In this document: in pieces, positions 45,111 to 54,200 of the stretch | How positions within the stretch are numbered: position 1 is the first letter of the stretch | Layout: every line of letters starts with the position of its first letter | Source of the DNA: Whitmania pigra | Taxonomy: Eukaryota > Annelida > Clitellata > Hirudinida > Haemopidae | Reading direction: 5' to 3' | DNA: 64,000 bases | Assembly: GCA_021613335.1 (NCBI GenBank) | Contig: JAJTWR010000099.1 | Span: forward strand, 57,792 to 121,791 | Notes under the pieces: generated by a model | Told to the model about the DNA's origin: nothing | The model's database searches: none | What the model saw: the letters and a program-made list of their open reading frames with translations, nothing else | Program-made: the position numbers and the translations under genes

Positions 45111-45452
45111 TTAACGTTTGAACTTGAACTCGGTATTCGCCCCAGCCGCTTCCTCTTCCTGCTGAACGCAAGTTTTCAGCATCATGTATGATCCACTCCC
45201 GCCGATGGTTGCGATCTGATTGCAATGGCTTCGTATCGCTTTCGGCAGACTGTTCCATTTCGGCTTCAGCCCATCGTAGGACGATTGCTCCTGCTGGTAG
45301 CACGTACGCAACATCATCTGCGAGGACGCGCCGCCCATCGCCGCGATTTGCTTGCAATGTCGATCCACGTCGTAATTGGGAACTTCAGCTTGGGCGGCGG
45401 AGATCAGTGTGGTCCAGAGGACAAAAGCGGATGCAAGGACTTGACGACGCAC
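45111..45452 (-). CDS. Secreted protein with two Cys-containing repeats
   Basis: 113 residues. A signal peptide (VLASAFVLWTTLISAAQA) is followed by two copies of one motif: HCKQIAAMGGASSQMMLRTC at about 33-52 and HCNQIATIGGSGSYMMLKTC at about 76-95, each followed by QQE. Each repeat has two Cys, likely forming disulfides in the periplasm. No function known. An accessory gene in the variable zone right of the prophage. Confidence 0.6.
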   Translation of the reverse strand: MRRQVLASAFVLWTTLISAAQAEVPNYDVDRHCKQIAAMGGASSQMMLRTCYQQEQSSYDGLKPKWNSLPKAIRSHCNQIATIGGSGSYMMLKTCVQQEEEAAGANTEFKFKR

Positions 45453-45553
45453 GGCTACTTCTCTCCCGTTTGATAGTTCCGTGGGAGTATAATGTGTTGT
45501 GGCGGCTGAGTCGATGCCGTGTTTTGGGAAACTGATTGGTAAGCGATGGATGA

Positions 45554-45793
45554 TTCGCGCCTTATTGGGGCTGCGAGTCGGAGTATGGCGCCGGGTTGTT
45601 CAGCCGGAACGATTTCCAGCGCCTAGCCGAGCTTCTCGCCACCATCGACGGGCGGTTCATCATGAGCATCAACGACAAGCCGGAAATTCGCGAAACATTC
45701 GCTCAATTCAAGATTGAACCGATGGCTGTCCACTATTCGATCAGTGGCGGAACCAGCGCGCACCCATTTCCGGAACTTCTGATTTCCAACTGA
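45554..45793 (+). pseudogene. C-terminal remnant of a D12-class DNA adenine methylase (Dam-like)
   Basis: The frame after TGA at 45551 reads FAPYWGCESEYGAGLFSRND, then LLATIDGRFIMSINDKPEIR and ends PFPELLISN at 45793. This is the C-terminal third of Dam-like N6-adenine methyltransferases; the catalytic DPPY motif survives only as FAPYW next to the stop. The N-terminal two-thirds are missing. Probably left by recombination near the phage or IS edge. Not functional as written. Confidence 0.72.
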
Positions 45794-45848
45794 AGGGTGC
45801 GGTTTCCCGCACCCTGCATTCGCGTCCAGGCTCTTGCACCGGTGAAGG

Positions 45849-46295
45849 CTAATGACCCAGCAGCTTGGCAAGCCCGAACATCGCACCCAGAATCATGACG
45901 GCATTGATGCCCACGGCAGATAGAAAGCCCGTCAGGATGAAGCGCTGCGTGCTGATTTGCGATTCCGAAATCTTCTGTTCGAGCCGGTGTTCGCTGGCAG
46001 CGATATCGGCCTTGAGTTCAGCCTTGGTCGCTTCCGCATCGGCGATCACAGAGTCAATCTTCTTCTCAAGCCGGTGTTCGCTGGCAGCGATATCGGCCTT
46101 GAGCTCGCTCTTGACGGCAGCAATGTCGGCCTTGAGCTCGCTCTTGACGGCAGCAACATCGTGCTTGGTGGCCAGTTCAGCCCCTGCCATGGCTTCAACC
46201 ATGGCAGCCGTCATCGCTTGCGCCTGTTCCGGCGTGAAGTTCCCCGCCTGAAGCTGGTTGGCGAATTTCAAGGTATCGAAGGCAACGATGCTCAT
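45849..46295 (-). CDS. DUF1640-like coiled-coil protein with C-terminal membrane helix
   Basis: 148 residues: FDTLKFANQLQAGNFTPEQA, then MTAAMVEAMAGAELATKHDV, then a coiled coil with short internal repeats (AAVKSELKADI twice; KADIAASEHRLEKKID and KADIAASEHRLEQKIS) and a final membrane segment (LTGFLSAVGINAVMILGAMF). This matches the CCDC90/DUF1640 family, common on phages and mobile elements of proteobacteria. The DNA repeats (46060-46150) suggest recent internal duplication. Function unknown. Confidence 0.7.
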   Translation of the reverse strand: MSIVAFDTLKFANQLQAGNFTPEQAQAMTAAMVEAMAGAELATKHDVAAVKSELKADIAAVKSELKADIAASEHRLEKKIDSVIADAEATKAELKADIAASEHRLEQKISESQISTQRFILTGFLSAVGINAVMILGAMFGLAKLLGH

Positions 46296-46612
46296 CAGTT
46301 CCTCTCCTCAAGCTCTTGAAGTGTAATGCGACGCTGCAAAACCGGCAAGCGCCGCATTGTTAAAGGTTATCAAGGAGGCTGGAGCTTCTGCCTTGCAAAC
46401 CGTCAGGTACGAAGCCTTGATCGAAGATCTGCGGAGGTTTGACCTTTCTTCTATGCCAACAAGATCCGCCAGTTGCGTGAACTGGCTGAAAAGCCGAATT
46501 CCTGTCCCTCGCCCGGAACGATCCTGGCCGGCACAGGGGCTGGGGCTCTTTCTCTTTCTCTTTCTCTTGCTACGGCGAGGGCTGGGGTGATGGCTGTGGC
46601 GAGGGCGAAGAT
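46296..46612. other. Intergenic stretch with TCTTTC microsatellite, no convincing gene
   Basis: No open frame here shows a recognisable family. A short TCTTTC tandem run (about 46548-46568) and a GGCGAGGGCTGGGG-like duplication are the only visible structure. It separates the DUF1640-like gene from the truncated IS copy and may be degraded accessory sequence. Confidence 0.5.
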
Positions 46613-46936
46613 GGACACCTCCGGAAACTGGCGTTGGTGACGATTTCATGATTCAATTGTCTGTATCGGTAGATGGATGGAGGCCTTGATGAAGGGTCAG
46701 GTTGGTTTCTGGGATTTCGAACACAGCCTTGAAGCTCTGTCGGCGGAAGGTGATCCGCTGGAGAAACTGGAGCGAACGGTCTGCTTCGAGCAATTTCGCC
46801 CGGCTCTGAGCAAGGCGGTTCGGCGTTCCGACCCCTCGAAAGGGGGACGCCCCGGATTCGATGTGGCGCTGAAGTTCAAGATGCTGGTCTTGCAGGGGCT
46901 CTATGGCCTGTCGCTCCAGCGGATGGCCTACCAGGT
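46613..46936 (+). mobile_element. Truncated 5' end of an IS5-family element
   Basis: It starts with the terminal repeat GGACACCTCCGGAAAC (46613-46628), and 64 bases in begins the transposase start (46677, MEALMKGQVGFWDFEHSLEA), the same offset as in the complete copy. Similarity to the complete copy continues to LQRMAYQV at about 46935, where the terminal repeat of that copy begins. The rest of this copy is absent. The two copies are in inverted orientation. Confidence 0.85.
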
Positions 46937-47112
46937 GGACACCTCCGGAAACCTGATTTTTAAGGATCTTTGGTTGAGGAAGGGCTGTTTTTTGGCATAA
47001 GTCGGGTGAAGAGGACGATGTTCTGGGGTTTGCGAGGCGACTTTACCTCGTTTTCCTTGTTCCCCAGGGTCAGACGGGGTTCATTTTTCCAACCAGCGCC
47101 AGCGGTTCATGT

Positions 47113-48229
47113 TTAAGCCATGTTGTAAGCCATGTTGGCCAGAGTGATAGTCGCCTCTGCTCTTGCTTTTCCGATGGTTCGGATGAATAGATTCATGCGA
47201 TCTTTCTGTTCGGCGAAGACGCGCTCAACGCGGGCGCGGATTTTGGACTTCACCGCATTGGCCCTCGCTGTGGCCTTGCTCATCGGTCTGCCCTTTGGTT
47301 TCTTGCGATGGATGCGGCTGACCTTGCCATGATCAAGCAGAAATTCCTCGTTGCTCTTTGAGCGGTATGCCGTATCGGCCCATACATCCGAGGCTGTGTT
47401 CCGGGCAATCAACCCCTCTCGCAGCCGCGCTCCATCCGCGGCGGCGGCATCCGTGACGAGGCGGCGGCGGATGATACCATGTTGGCGGTCAATGGAAATG
47501 TGGCTTTTGTAGCCAAAGACCGGGGTCGCGATATCGATCTGCGGCGTCCCATCCTCTTTGGGCCTGGCTTTGGAGAGTTTCATCGTCCAGCGAGCCTCTC
47601 GATCCTTCTGCTGTAATTTGGCCGGCCTGTCCTTCCATGCTTCCCTTCCATGCTTCCCTCCATGCTTCCCTTCCATGCTTCCCTTCCATGCTTCCCTTCC
47701 ATGCTTCGGGGATCCGACCCGCTTCGATCGCCTCTTTCCCGCTGTCTTTGTTGCGCTGGCGTGGGGCTGCCACCAGCGTCGCGTCAATGATCTGGCCGCC
47801 CATGGCAAGATAGCCTGCATCGGAAATCATCTGATCGAGGGTTTGAAACAGCCGGTCCAGCGCCTTGGCCGTGATCAGCGCCTCGCGAAAATCCCACAGC
47901 GTGTTGGCGTCGGGAACCGCTTCGCCGGGACGCAAACCGCAGAACCGAAGCCAGGTCAGGCGATCCTGCACCTGGTAGGCCGTCTGCTGGAGTGACAGGC
48001 CATAGAGCCCCTGCAAGACCAGCATCTTGAACTTCAGCGCCACATCGAACCCGGGGCGTCCCCCTTTCGAGGGGTCGGAACGCCGAACCGCCTTGCTCAG
48101 AGCCGGGCGAAATTGCTCGAAGCAGACCGTTCGCTCCAGTTTCTCCAGCGGATCACCTTCCGCCGACAGAGCTTCAAGGCTGTGTTCGAAATCCCAGAAA
48201 CCAACCTGCCCCTTCATCAGGGCCTCCAT
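47113..48229 (-). pseudogene. IS5-family transposase, frame broken by repeat expansion
   Basis: The N-terminal DUF772-type part (DPSKGGRPGFDVALKFKMLV, DANTLWDFREALI) and first catalytic Asp (GGQIIDATLV) are in one frame, then IPEAWK runs into a 13-bp repeat block (47632-47707). Downstream, in another frame, come the RPAKLQQKDREARWTMKLSK strand, FGYKSHISIDRQHGIIRRRL, the second Asp (ASDVWADTAYRS), and the Glu in RVERVFAEQKDRMNLF. Without the extra 64 bases the gene would be a normal IS5 transposase of about 350 residues. Confidence 0.88.
47632..47707. repeat. 13-bp tandem repeat (six copies) inside the IS5 transposase
   Basis: Unit CTTCCCTTCCATG on the plus strand. The ATG of successive copies lies at 47637, 47650, 47662, 47675, 47688 and 47701, so one copy is 12 bp. 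The 64 extra bases relative to a single copy are not a multiple of three and move the transposase out of frame. Confidence 0.95.
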
Positions 48230-48293
48230 CCATCTACCGATACAGACAATTGAATCATAAAATCGTCACCAACGCCAGTTTCCGGAGGTGTCC

Positions 48294-48616
48294 ATCTCCG
48301 AAAATTCATTATAACTCATTATAGTCAATATATAATTCTAAAATTGAGCGCTGAATGGCGACGAATCCGGGTTGAGGGACACAGTCAAGCGCGCCGATCA
48401 ATAACGCTCAAGGCACAGACCAACGATGGCGCTAACGATTTTTCAAGAAGATGGAATGTTGTCGCCAAAAAACAACCTCCGGTATCGGGCCATACGATTC
48501 GTATGGCCTTCTCCTCCCCCTCGCCGCCAAAGCGGGGGGAGCTCGGCAAACTGACCGCGCATCAGGTCAAAGCCCTTCCCTTCCCGCGGGTTGCCGCTGG
48601 AGGGGAACATCGTCCG
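48294..48616. other. Intergenic stretch with AT-rich patch, no gene seen
   Basis: The first 60 bases after the IS are AT-rich (ATTCATTATAACTCATTATA), unlike the rest. The remainder is GC-rich but shows no frame with family character in either direction. Probably the outer flank of the IS insertion and the 3' non-coding side of the carnitine-dehydrogenase-like gene. Confidence 0.5.
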
Positions 48617-49579
48617 CTATCCTTGGGGCGGATGACCGCGCGCCGCTTCCAACGCTTCCAGGATCCCAAGCAAACTTTTGTCGCGTTCAGCGACCAATTC
48701 CTCGATCGAACGATTGGCCATTGCCTTGTTCATGGCATCGATCAAGCTGCGACGCAGGGCCGGATCGCTCAGATCAGGACATCCCAGCGTCTGCCACCAG
48801 CTTTGCATCGGCCCCGCGAGATGATCGAAGAAATAGGCCAAGCCCTTTTCGCCGCCCGCCAAATGAAAAATCGTGCTCGGGCCAAAAATCGCCCAGCGTA
48901 ATCCTGGACCGTAGGCTACCGCGGCGTCGACATCCTCGATACTGGCGACCCCCTCGGCAACCAGATGCACCGCCTCGCGCCACAAAGCCGCTTGCAACCG
49001 GTTGGCGATATGGCCGGGTTTTTCGCGGGCGATGCGAATCGGGCGCTTACCGCATCGGCGATAAAAATCCATGGCCCATGACACCGTTTGCGTCGCTGTC
49101 GCAGCGCCGCCAACCACTTCGACGAGCGGCATCAGATGGGGCGGGTTGAACGGATGCCCAATGACAAAGCGGTTCGGATGACGCATACGCGCTTGCAAGC
49201 TGGTGGCGGTAATGCCGGAAGTGGAAGAGGCAATCACTCGATCCTCCGGCAGGAGCCGATCGATCCCGGCCAGCGCATCTTGTTTCAGCTCCAGGCGCTC
49301 TGGCGCGTTTTCCTGCACCATATCGGCGTCGTTGACCGCTTCTTGCACATCAAGGTGAAAGCTCAGTCGGTCGAGCGGCAAGGAGGGAGCTCCCAGCCGT
49401 TCCAGCGATGGCCAGGCCTGGACGATGAAATTCTGCAAACGCGCTGCGGCATCGTCCGCCGGATCGGTTGCTTGCACCCGATAGCCCGCGGCAAGAAAAG
49501 CCGCGCACCAAGAGGCGCCAATGGTGCCGGTGCCGACAACGGCAACCGTACGAACGGCGGCGGGTTCAATCAAATTCAT
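48617..49579 (-). CDS. 3-hydroxyacyl-CoA dehydrogenase family protein, probable L-carnitine dehydrogenase
   Basis: 320 residues from ATG 49579, with GGGAGG just upstream. Rossmann start VRTVAVVGTGTIGASWCAAF, then VQENAPERLELKQDALAGID, IASSTSGITATSLQA, RFVIGHPFNPPHLMPLVEVV (catalytic His), and ANRLQAALWREAVHLVAEGV. Length and these motifs suit L-carnitine dehydrogenase better than 3-hydroxybutyryl-CoA dehydrogenase. The adjacent thioesterase supports carnitine breakdown to glycine betaine. The middle BKACE enzyme is not in the window, so substrate is an inference. Confidence 0.75.
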   Translation of the reverse strand: MNLIEPAAVRTVAVVGTGTIGASWCAAFLAAGYRVQATDPADDAAARLQNFIVQAWPSLERLGAPSLPLDRLSFHLDVQEAVNDADMVQENAPERLELKQDALAGIDRLLPEDRVIASSTSGITATSLQARMRHPNRFVIGHPFNPPHLMPLVEVVGGAATATQTVSWAMDFYRRCGKRPIRIAREKPGHIANRLQAALWREAVHLVAEGVASIEDVDAAVAYGPGLRWAIFGPSTIFHLAGGEKGLAYFFDHLAGPMQSWWQTLGCPDLSDPALRRSLIDAMNKAMANRSIEELVAERDKSLLGILEALEAARGHPPQG

Positions 49580-49638
49580 GGTTTCCTCCCTGCGGCCCCT
49601 TTCATCTCGTTGTTCTGAATCTTGTCGAGGGGCAATGG

Positions 49639-50087
49639 TCATGGGGGCGGTAGCATGAGATAGCGCCCCAGCTTGTCGCGCAATCATCGGAGATCGGCAA
49701 TGATTTCGATGCCGCGAGATCCGTTAGAACGCAGATCGATTCGGCGGTGGCGATAAGGTTTCCTTCAAGATACAGAACCTGCTTGAGGACGACTGACGAC
49801 CGGCCAATGCGCTCGAAGCGCCCGCCGACATCGACCGTGCCAGGATAATGGGCTTGAGCGCGAAATTCCATCGAGTGCCGGACGATCGTCCAGGTTGGTC
49901 CGCGCCCGAAGGTTGAGCCGGGCAGCGCGGATTCGAGCATTTCGACTCGCGAGCTCTCGCAATAAATCGCCAGGGCGGTGTTGTTGACATGACCCAGGCG
50001 ATCCAGATCGCCAAACCGGATTTGCTGCGTGATCCAATGAGGGTAGTCGGATCGATCGGGGAGTAGAGCGGGAACGGTAGCGGTCAT
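49639..50087 (-). pseudogene. 4HBT-fold acyl-CoA thioesterase (betainyl-CoA thioesterase-like), 3' end shifted
   Basis: Hot-dog fold thioesterase: QQIRFGDLDRLGHVNNTALA carries the catalytic Asp and the HVNN loop, and EFRAQAHYPGTVDVGGRFER and VVLKQVLYLEGNLIATAESI follow. As written, the frame runs past the normal end after PISDDC to 49602. Adding one base near 49683 gives LRDKLGRYLMLPPP and a stop at 49639. It is upstream of the dehydrogenase gene on the same strand. Such pairs act in L-carnitine degradation, where the enzyme releases glycine betaine. Confidence 0.75.
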
Positions 50088-50142
50088 GGGTAAAGATCAC
50101 TCCTTATCTGAAATACGGCTAAGGGCAGGCGCGAGTGTGCGC

Positions 50143-50715
50143 CTACAAACGTTCCGACAACCAGATCGCCAGACGCGATCCGCTCTTGATCGCGCCGGAC
50201 AGCAGCCGATATCCCGGAACCTCCATGCCGCCACTGGCTTTGGCCGTATCGCGATGTTCGACTTCTTCTTGCCGGAACCGTTCAATTTTAGCGCTCAGCA
50301 TGGCTTCTTCCGGCTGAAGCTGTTGGCGTTGACGGGCATAATGATCGTCGATCACCTCTTCCACCGCGATTGTGCATGCCATCGCCGCCTTTTCGCCCAT
50401 CAAAGCGGTTGCGGCCCCCAAGGCAAAGCCAACGGCATGCCATAAGGGCAGCAAGGCGGTGGGACGAATGCGCCGTTCGGCGATCTGCCGGTCGAACTCT
50501 TCCAGATGCTGGCGTTCTTGTTCGGCCATATGGCGAATTTTGCCCGCAACTGGCGAACGCGGATCGAGCATCGCCAACTGGCCTCGATAGATGCGGCAAG
50601 CGCCATATTCGCCGGCATGGTCAACCCGGACGATCTGGCGCAATCTTTCATCTGCGGGCACATCTCCCGGCAGGCTTGCCGGCGGCGCGGGAGCGGAAGA
50701 CGGAGCGTCGGTCAT
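50143..50715 (-). CDS. coq7: 2-polyprenyl-3-methyl-6-methoxy-1,4-benzoquinol hydroxylase COQ7/CLK-1 type
   Basis: 190 residues of a di-iron four-helix protein with two internal repeats. Ligand motifs: VDHAGEYGACRIY, MAEQERQHLEEF, AVEEVIDDHYARQ and RQEEVEHRDTA. A hydrophobic helix (LPLWHAVGFALGAATALMGE) associates with the membrane. It hydroxylates demethoxyubiquinol in ubiquinone synthesis. The ATG overlaps the stop of dsbB upstream (50712), so the two are co-expressed. Confidence 0.94.
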   Translation of the reverse strand: MTDAPSSAPAPPASLPGDVPADERLRQIVRVDHAGEYGACRIYRGQLAMLDPRSPVAGKIRHMAEQERQHLEEFDRQIAERRIRPTALLPLWHAVGFALGAATALMGEKAAMACTIAVEEVIDDHYARQRQQLQPEEAMLSAKIERFRQEEVEHRDTAKASGGMEVPGYRLLSGAIKSGSRLAIWLSERL

Positions 50716-51221
50716 GCTTGCCTCATCGATATCGCCGCGCCGGCGAGAACAACGCCGCCAACGAGCAGCGAGAGCAGCATATTATAGCCTGCCATCGACA
50801 CACCGAACAGGCTCCAGAGCGGGACATCACAGCGCACCGCCGGCGTGGCCAGCAGCGCTTGGCGAAGATCGTCGATGGTTCGCGCGCCCTCCAGCGTTGC
50901 CCCGCACGACGCCGTTCCCGGCCACCAATGCTCTTCGACTCCGACATGAAAAAAGGCGATCGCGGCGCCAATCAACAACACGCAACCGCCAAGGCCGCTG
51001 ACCGCGGCCCGCCATCGCCCTGGCGCCCAAAAGGCCAGCAGACCCAGCCCAGCGGCGATACCATGCGGCCAGCGCTGATAGAAACACAAGATGCAAGGCT
51101 GCAACCCGCCCCAATATTGGCCGATCAGCGCGCCGCCAAGCGCGCCAGCCCCGGTTAGGAGCAAAAGCAGCGGCACAAGCGCATCGAGGATCGCTTGCCA
51201 ATGACGCGCCATCGCCGTCAC
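50712..51221 (-). CDS. dsbB: Disulfide bond formation protein B
   Basis: 169 residues with four transmembrane helices. The first redox pair is CILC in GGLQPCILCFYQRWPHGI; the second pair lies in the periplasmic loop (TASCGATLEGARTIDDLRQA and AVRCDVPLW). It reoxidises DsbA-type proteins with quinone. It starts at 51221, overlapping the gltB stop, and overlaps coq7, so a gltD-gltB-dsbB-coq7 transcript is likely. Confidence 0.9.
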   Translation of the reverse strand: MTAMARHWQAILDALVPLLLLLTGAGALGGALIGQYWGGLQPCILCFYQRWPHGIAAGLGLLAFWAPGRWRAAVSGLGGCVLLIGAAIAFFHVGVEEHWWPGTASCGATLEGARTIDDLRQALLATPAVRCDVPLWSLFGVSMAGYNMLLSLLVGGVVLAGAAISMRQA

Positions 51222-54200
51222 TCCGCCGCGGCAACGGCAATGGTTTGGTTTTTTTGCGTCGGTTGGGCAAGATAGCCAATCATTTCGCGCGGCGTCACCT
51301 GCCAGAACCTGGCCAAACTCGCCTCCCAGTCAGCCAGAAGCTGTTCGGCATGGCGGCTTTGAGTTTCCCTGGCATGTTCTTCGACCAGGTCGCGCAAGGT
51401 CAAGGCCCAATAGGGCATTTCGATGCGGTGGCACAGAACCGATTCCACATTGATCTTACCCGCGGTCTTTTCATCTTCATCGTAAAGAAAGGCCATGCCG
51501 CCGGTCATGCCCGCGCCGAATCCCTCGCCAATTTCACCGAGCAACACGGCGATGCCGCCGGTCATGTATTCGCAACCGTTAGCGCCGCACCCTTCGACCA
51601 CCGCCAAAGCGCCGGAATTGCGCACGGCGAAACGCTCGCCGGCCTGACCGGCGGCAAACAGCTTGCCGGCGGTCGCGCCGTACAAAACCGTATTGCCGAT
51701 GATGGTGTTGCGGTTGCTGACCAAGGGGCTAGCGGTCATCGGACGCACGACGATGGTCCCGCCAGACAGACCTTTGCCGACATAATCGTTGGCATCGCCG
51801 AACACTTCCAGCTTCACGCCTTGAACGGCAAAAGCGCCCAGGCTTTGACCGGCGGAGCCGCGAAGCCGCACGGTCAAATGATTGGGCGCCAGTCCTTTCA
51901 TACCGAATTTGCGGGTGATGACCGAGGAGAGGCGCGTGCCGATGGCGCGATAGGTATTGCGGATATTGTAGGCAAGCTGCATTTTTTCGCCGCCATCGAA
52001 CACGGGTTGTGCATCCTTGACCATCTGAGCGTCGAGGGTGTCGGGCACTTCGTTGCGCCCTTCCAAGGTGCAATAGCGCGCTTGGCCGCCGGCATCGGCT
52101 TGGGCGAGCAGGGGATTGAGGTCGAGATCGTCGAGATCGTCGCCGCCACGCATGACCTGAACCAGCAGATCGGTGCGGCCGATGATGTCGTTCAGCGCGC
52201 GCGCGCCAAGACTGGCGAGAATTTCGCGCACTTCCTCGGCGATGAAGCTGAACAGATTGACGACTTTTTCCGGCGTGCCGTCAAATTTCGCCCGCAACCG
52301 CTCGTCTTGCACACAGATGCCAACCGGACAGGTATTGCTGTGGCATTGGCGTACCATGATACAGCCCATGGCCACCAGGCTGGCGGTGCCGATGCCAAAT
52401 TCCTCAGCCCCCAGCAAGGCGGCGATGACGACATCGCGCCCGGTTTTGATGCCGCCATCGGCGCGCAGGCGCACCCGGTGGCGCAAACGGTTGAGGGTGA
52501 GCACCTGATGCACTTCCGACAGGCCCATTTCCCATGGGATGCCGGCATATTTCACCGAGGTTTGCGGGCTGGCGCCGGTGCCGCCAACATGACCCGAAAT
52601 CAGGATGATATCGGCTTTGGCTTTGGCAACGCCGGCGGCGATGGTTCCGATGCCCGAGCGCGCCACCAGCTTCACGCATACTTTGGCGATTGGGTTGATT
52701 TGCTTTAGATCGTAGATCAGCTGGGCTAGATCCTCGATCGAGTAGATATCGTGATGCGGCGGCGGCGAAATCAAGCTAACCCCCGGGGTGGCATGACGCA
52801 GGCGCGCCACCAGCTCGGTCACTTTGAAGCCGGGTAATTGGCCGCCTTCGCCGGGTTTTGCCCCTTGGGCGACTTTGATTTCCAACTCGCGGCAATTGAC
52901 CAGATATTCCGCTGTCACGCCAAAGCGGCCCGACGCCACCTGCTTGATGGCGGAATTGGCATTGTCGCCATTCGGCAGAGGCTTGAAATATTTGGCGTCC
53001 TCGCCGCCTTCGCCGCTATCCGATTTCGCGCCGATCCGGTTCATGGCGATGCCCAAGGTCCGGTGCGCCTCGGGGCTGAGCGCGCCAAGCGACATGGCCG
53101 GGGTTACGAAACGCTGGCGAATGGTGGTAATCGATTCCACTTCCTCGACCGGCGCTGGAGCAAGGTTGGGGGCGAAATCGAGCAGGTCGCGCAAGGCCAC
53201 CGGCGGCAGTTTGCGCACCCCTTCAGCATAGCGCTTGTAGGTGGAGTAGCTGTCGCTGCCAACCGCCATCTGCAACATGTGGATCGGATCGGCGCCCCAG
53301 GCATGGGTTTCGCCCGAGTGGCGATAGCGATAAAAGCCGCCCACCGGCAAGGTTGCAAGCGCATCGTCGGCTCTGGCATGCAGGCCAGCCACCTTGCGCT
53401 GGATACCCGACAGGCCGATACCGGAAATGCGGCTGGTCATCCCGGGGAAGAATTCCGCCACCAGGGTCCGCGACAGGCCGATGGCTTCGAAATTGCAGCC
53501 GCCGCGATAGGAAGACAGCACCGAAATGCCCATTTTAGCCATGATTTTCAGCAAACCGTCATCGATGGCCTTCTTAAAATTGCGAATACAGCGCTCAAGG
53601 GTCAGCGCGCCGAACAAACCGCGGGCATGGCGGTCGGCAATCGCCTCCTCGGCAAGATAGGCATTGACGGTGGTGGCGCCGACGCCGATCAATACGGCGA
53701 AGTAATGAACGTCCAAACATTCGGCGGAGCGCACGTTCAGCGAGGTGAAGGTGCGCAAATTCTGCCGCACCAAATGGCTGTGCACGCCGCCGGCGACCAG
53801 GATCATCGGCAAGGCGGCGCGATCCCGGCCCAAAGCCCGGTCGGATAAAACCAGATGGGCGCGGCCGGCGCGAACGGCGTCTTCCGCTTCCCGGCGCACG
53901 CGGTTGAGCGCATCGCGCAGCGCGTGCTCGCCGCATCGAGGGTCGAAGGTACAATCGATTTCCGCTGCCGTGCCGCCCATATAAGCGCGCATGGCCTTGA
54001 ATTCAGCGGTTGACAGGATGGGCGATTCCAGCTGCAGCAACCGGCACTGGCTTTCATCTTCATCCAGAATATTGCCAAGATTGCCAAGGCGCGTGCGAAT
54101 GGTCATGACCCGGCGCTCGCGCAGCGAATCGATCGGCGGGTTGGTAACCTGGCTGAAATTCTGACGAAAGAACGTATGCAAGCCGCGATATTTGCCTGAC

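Larger units (their letters stand above)
46937..48293 (-). mobile_element. IS5-family insertion sequence, about 1.36 kb
   Basis: It is bounded by inverted terminal repeats GGACACCTCCGGAAAC at 46937-46952 and its complement at 48278-48293. It encodes one IS5-type DDE transposase on the minus strand (from 48229). A 13-bp repeat expansion breaks its frame. No clear target-site duplication: left flank CAGGT is the truncated copy, right flank is ATCTCC. The element directly abuts the truncated inverted copy. Confidence 0.85.

Noticed and set aside
47558..47995. Plus-strand open frame across the IS5 repeat block
   Set aside because: It is the antisense shadow of the transposase and the 13-bp repeats, with no independent coding evidence.
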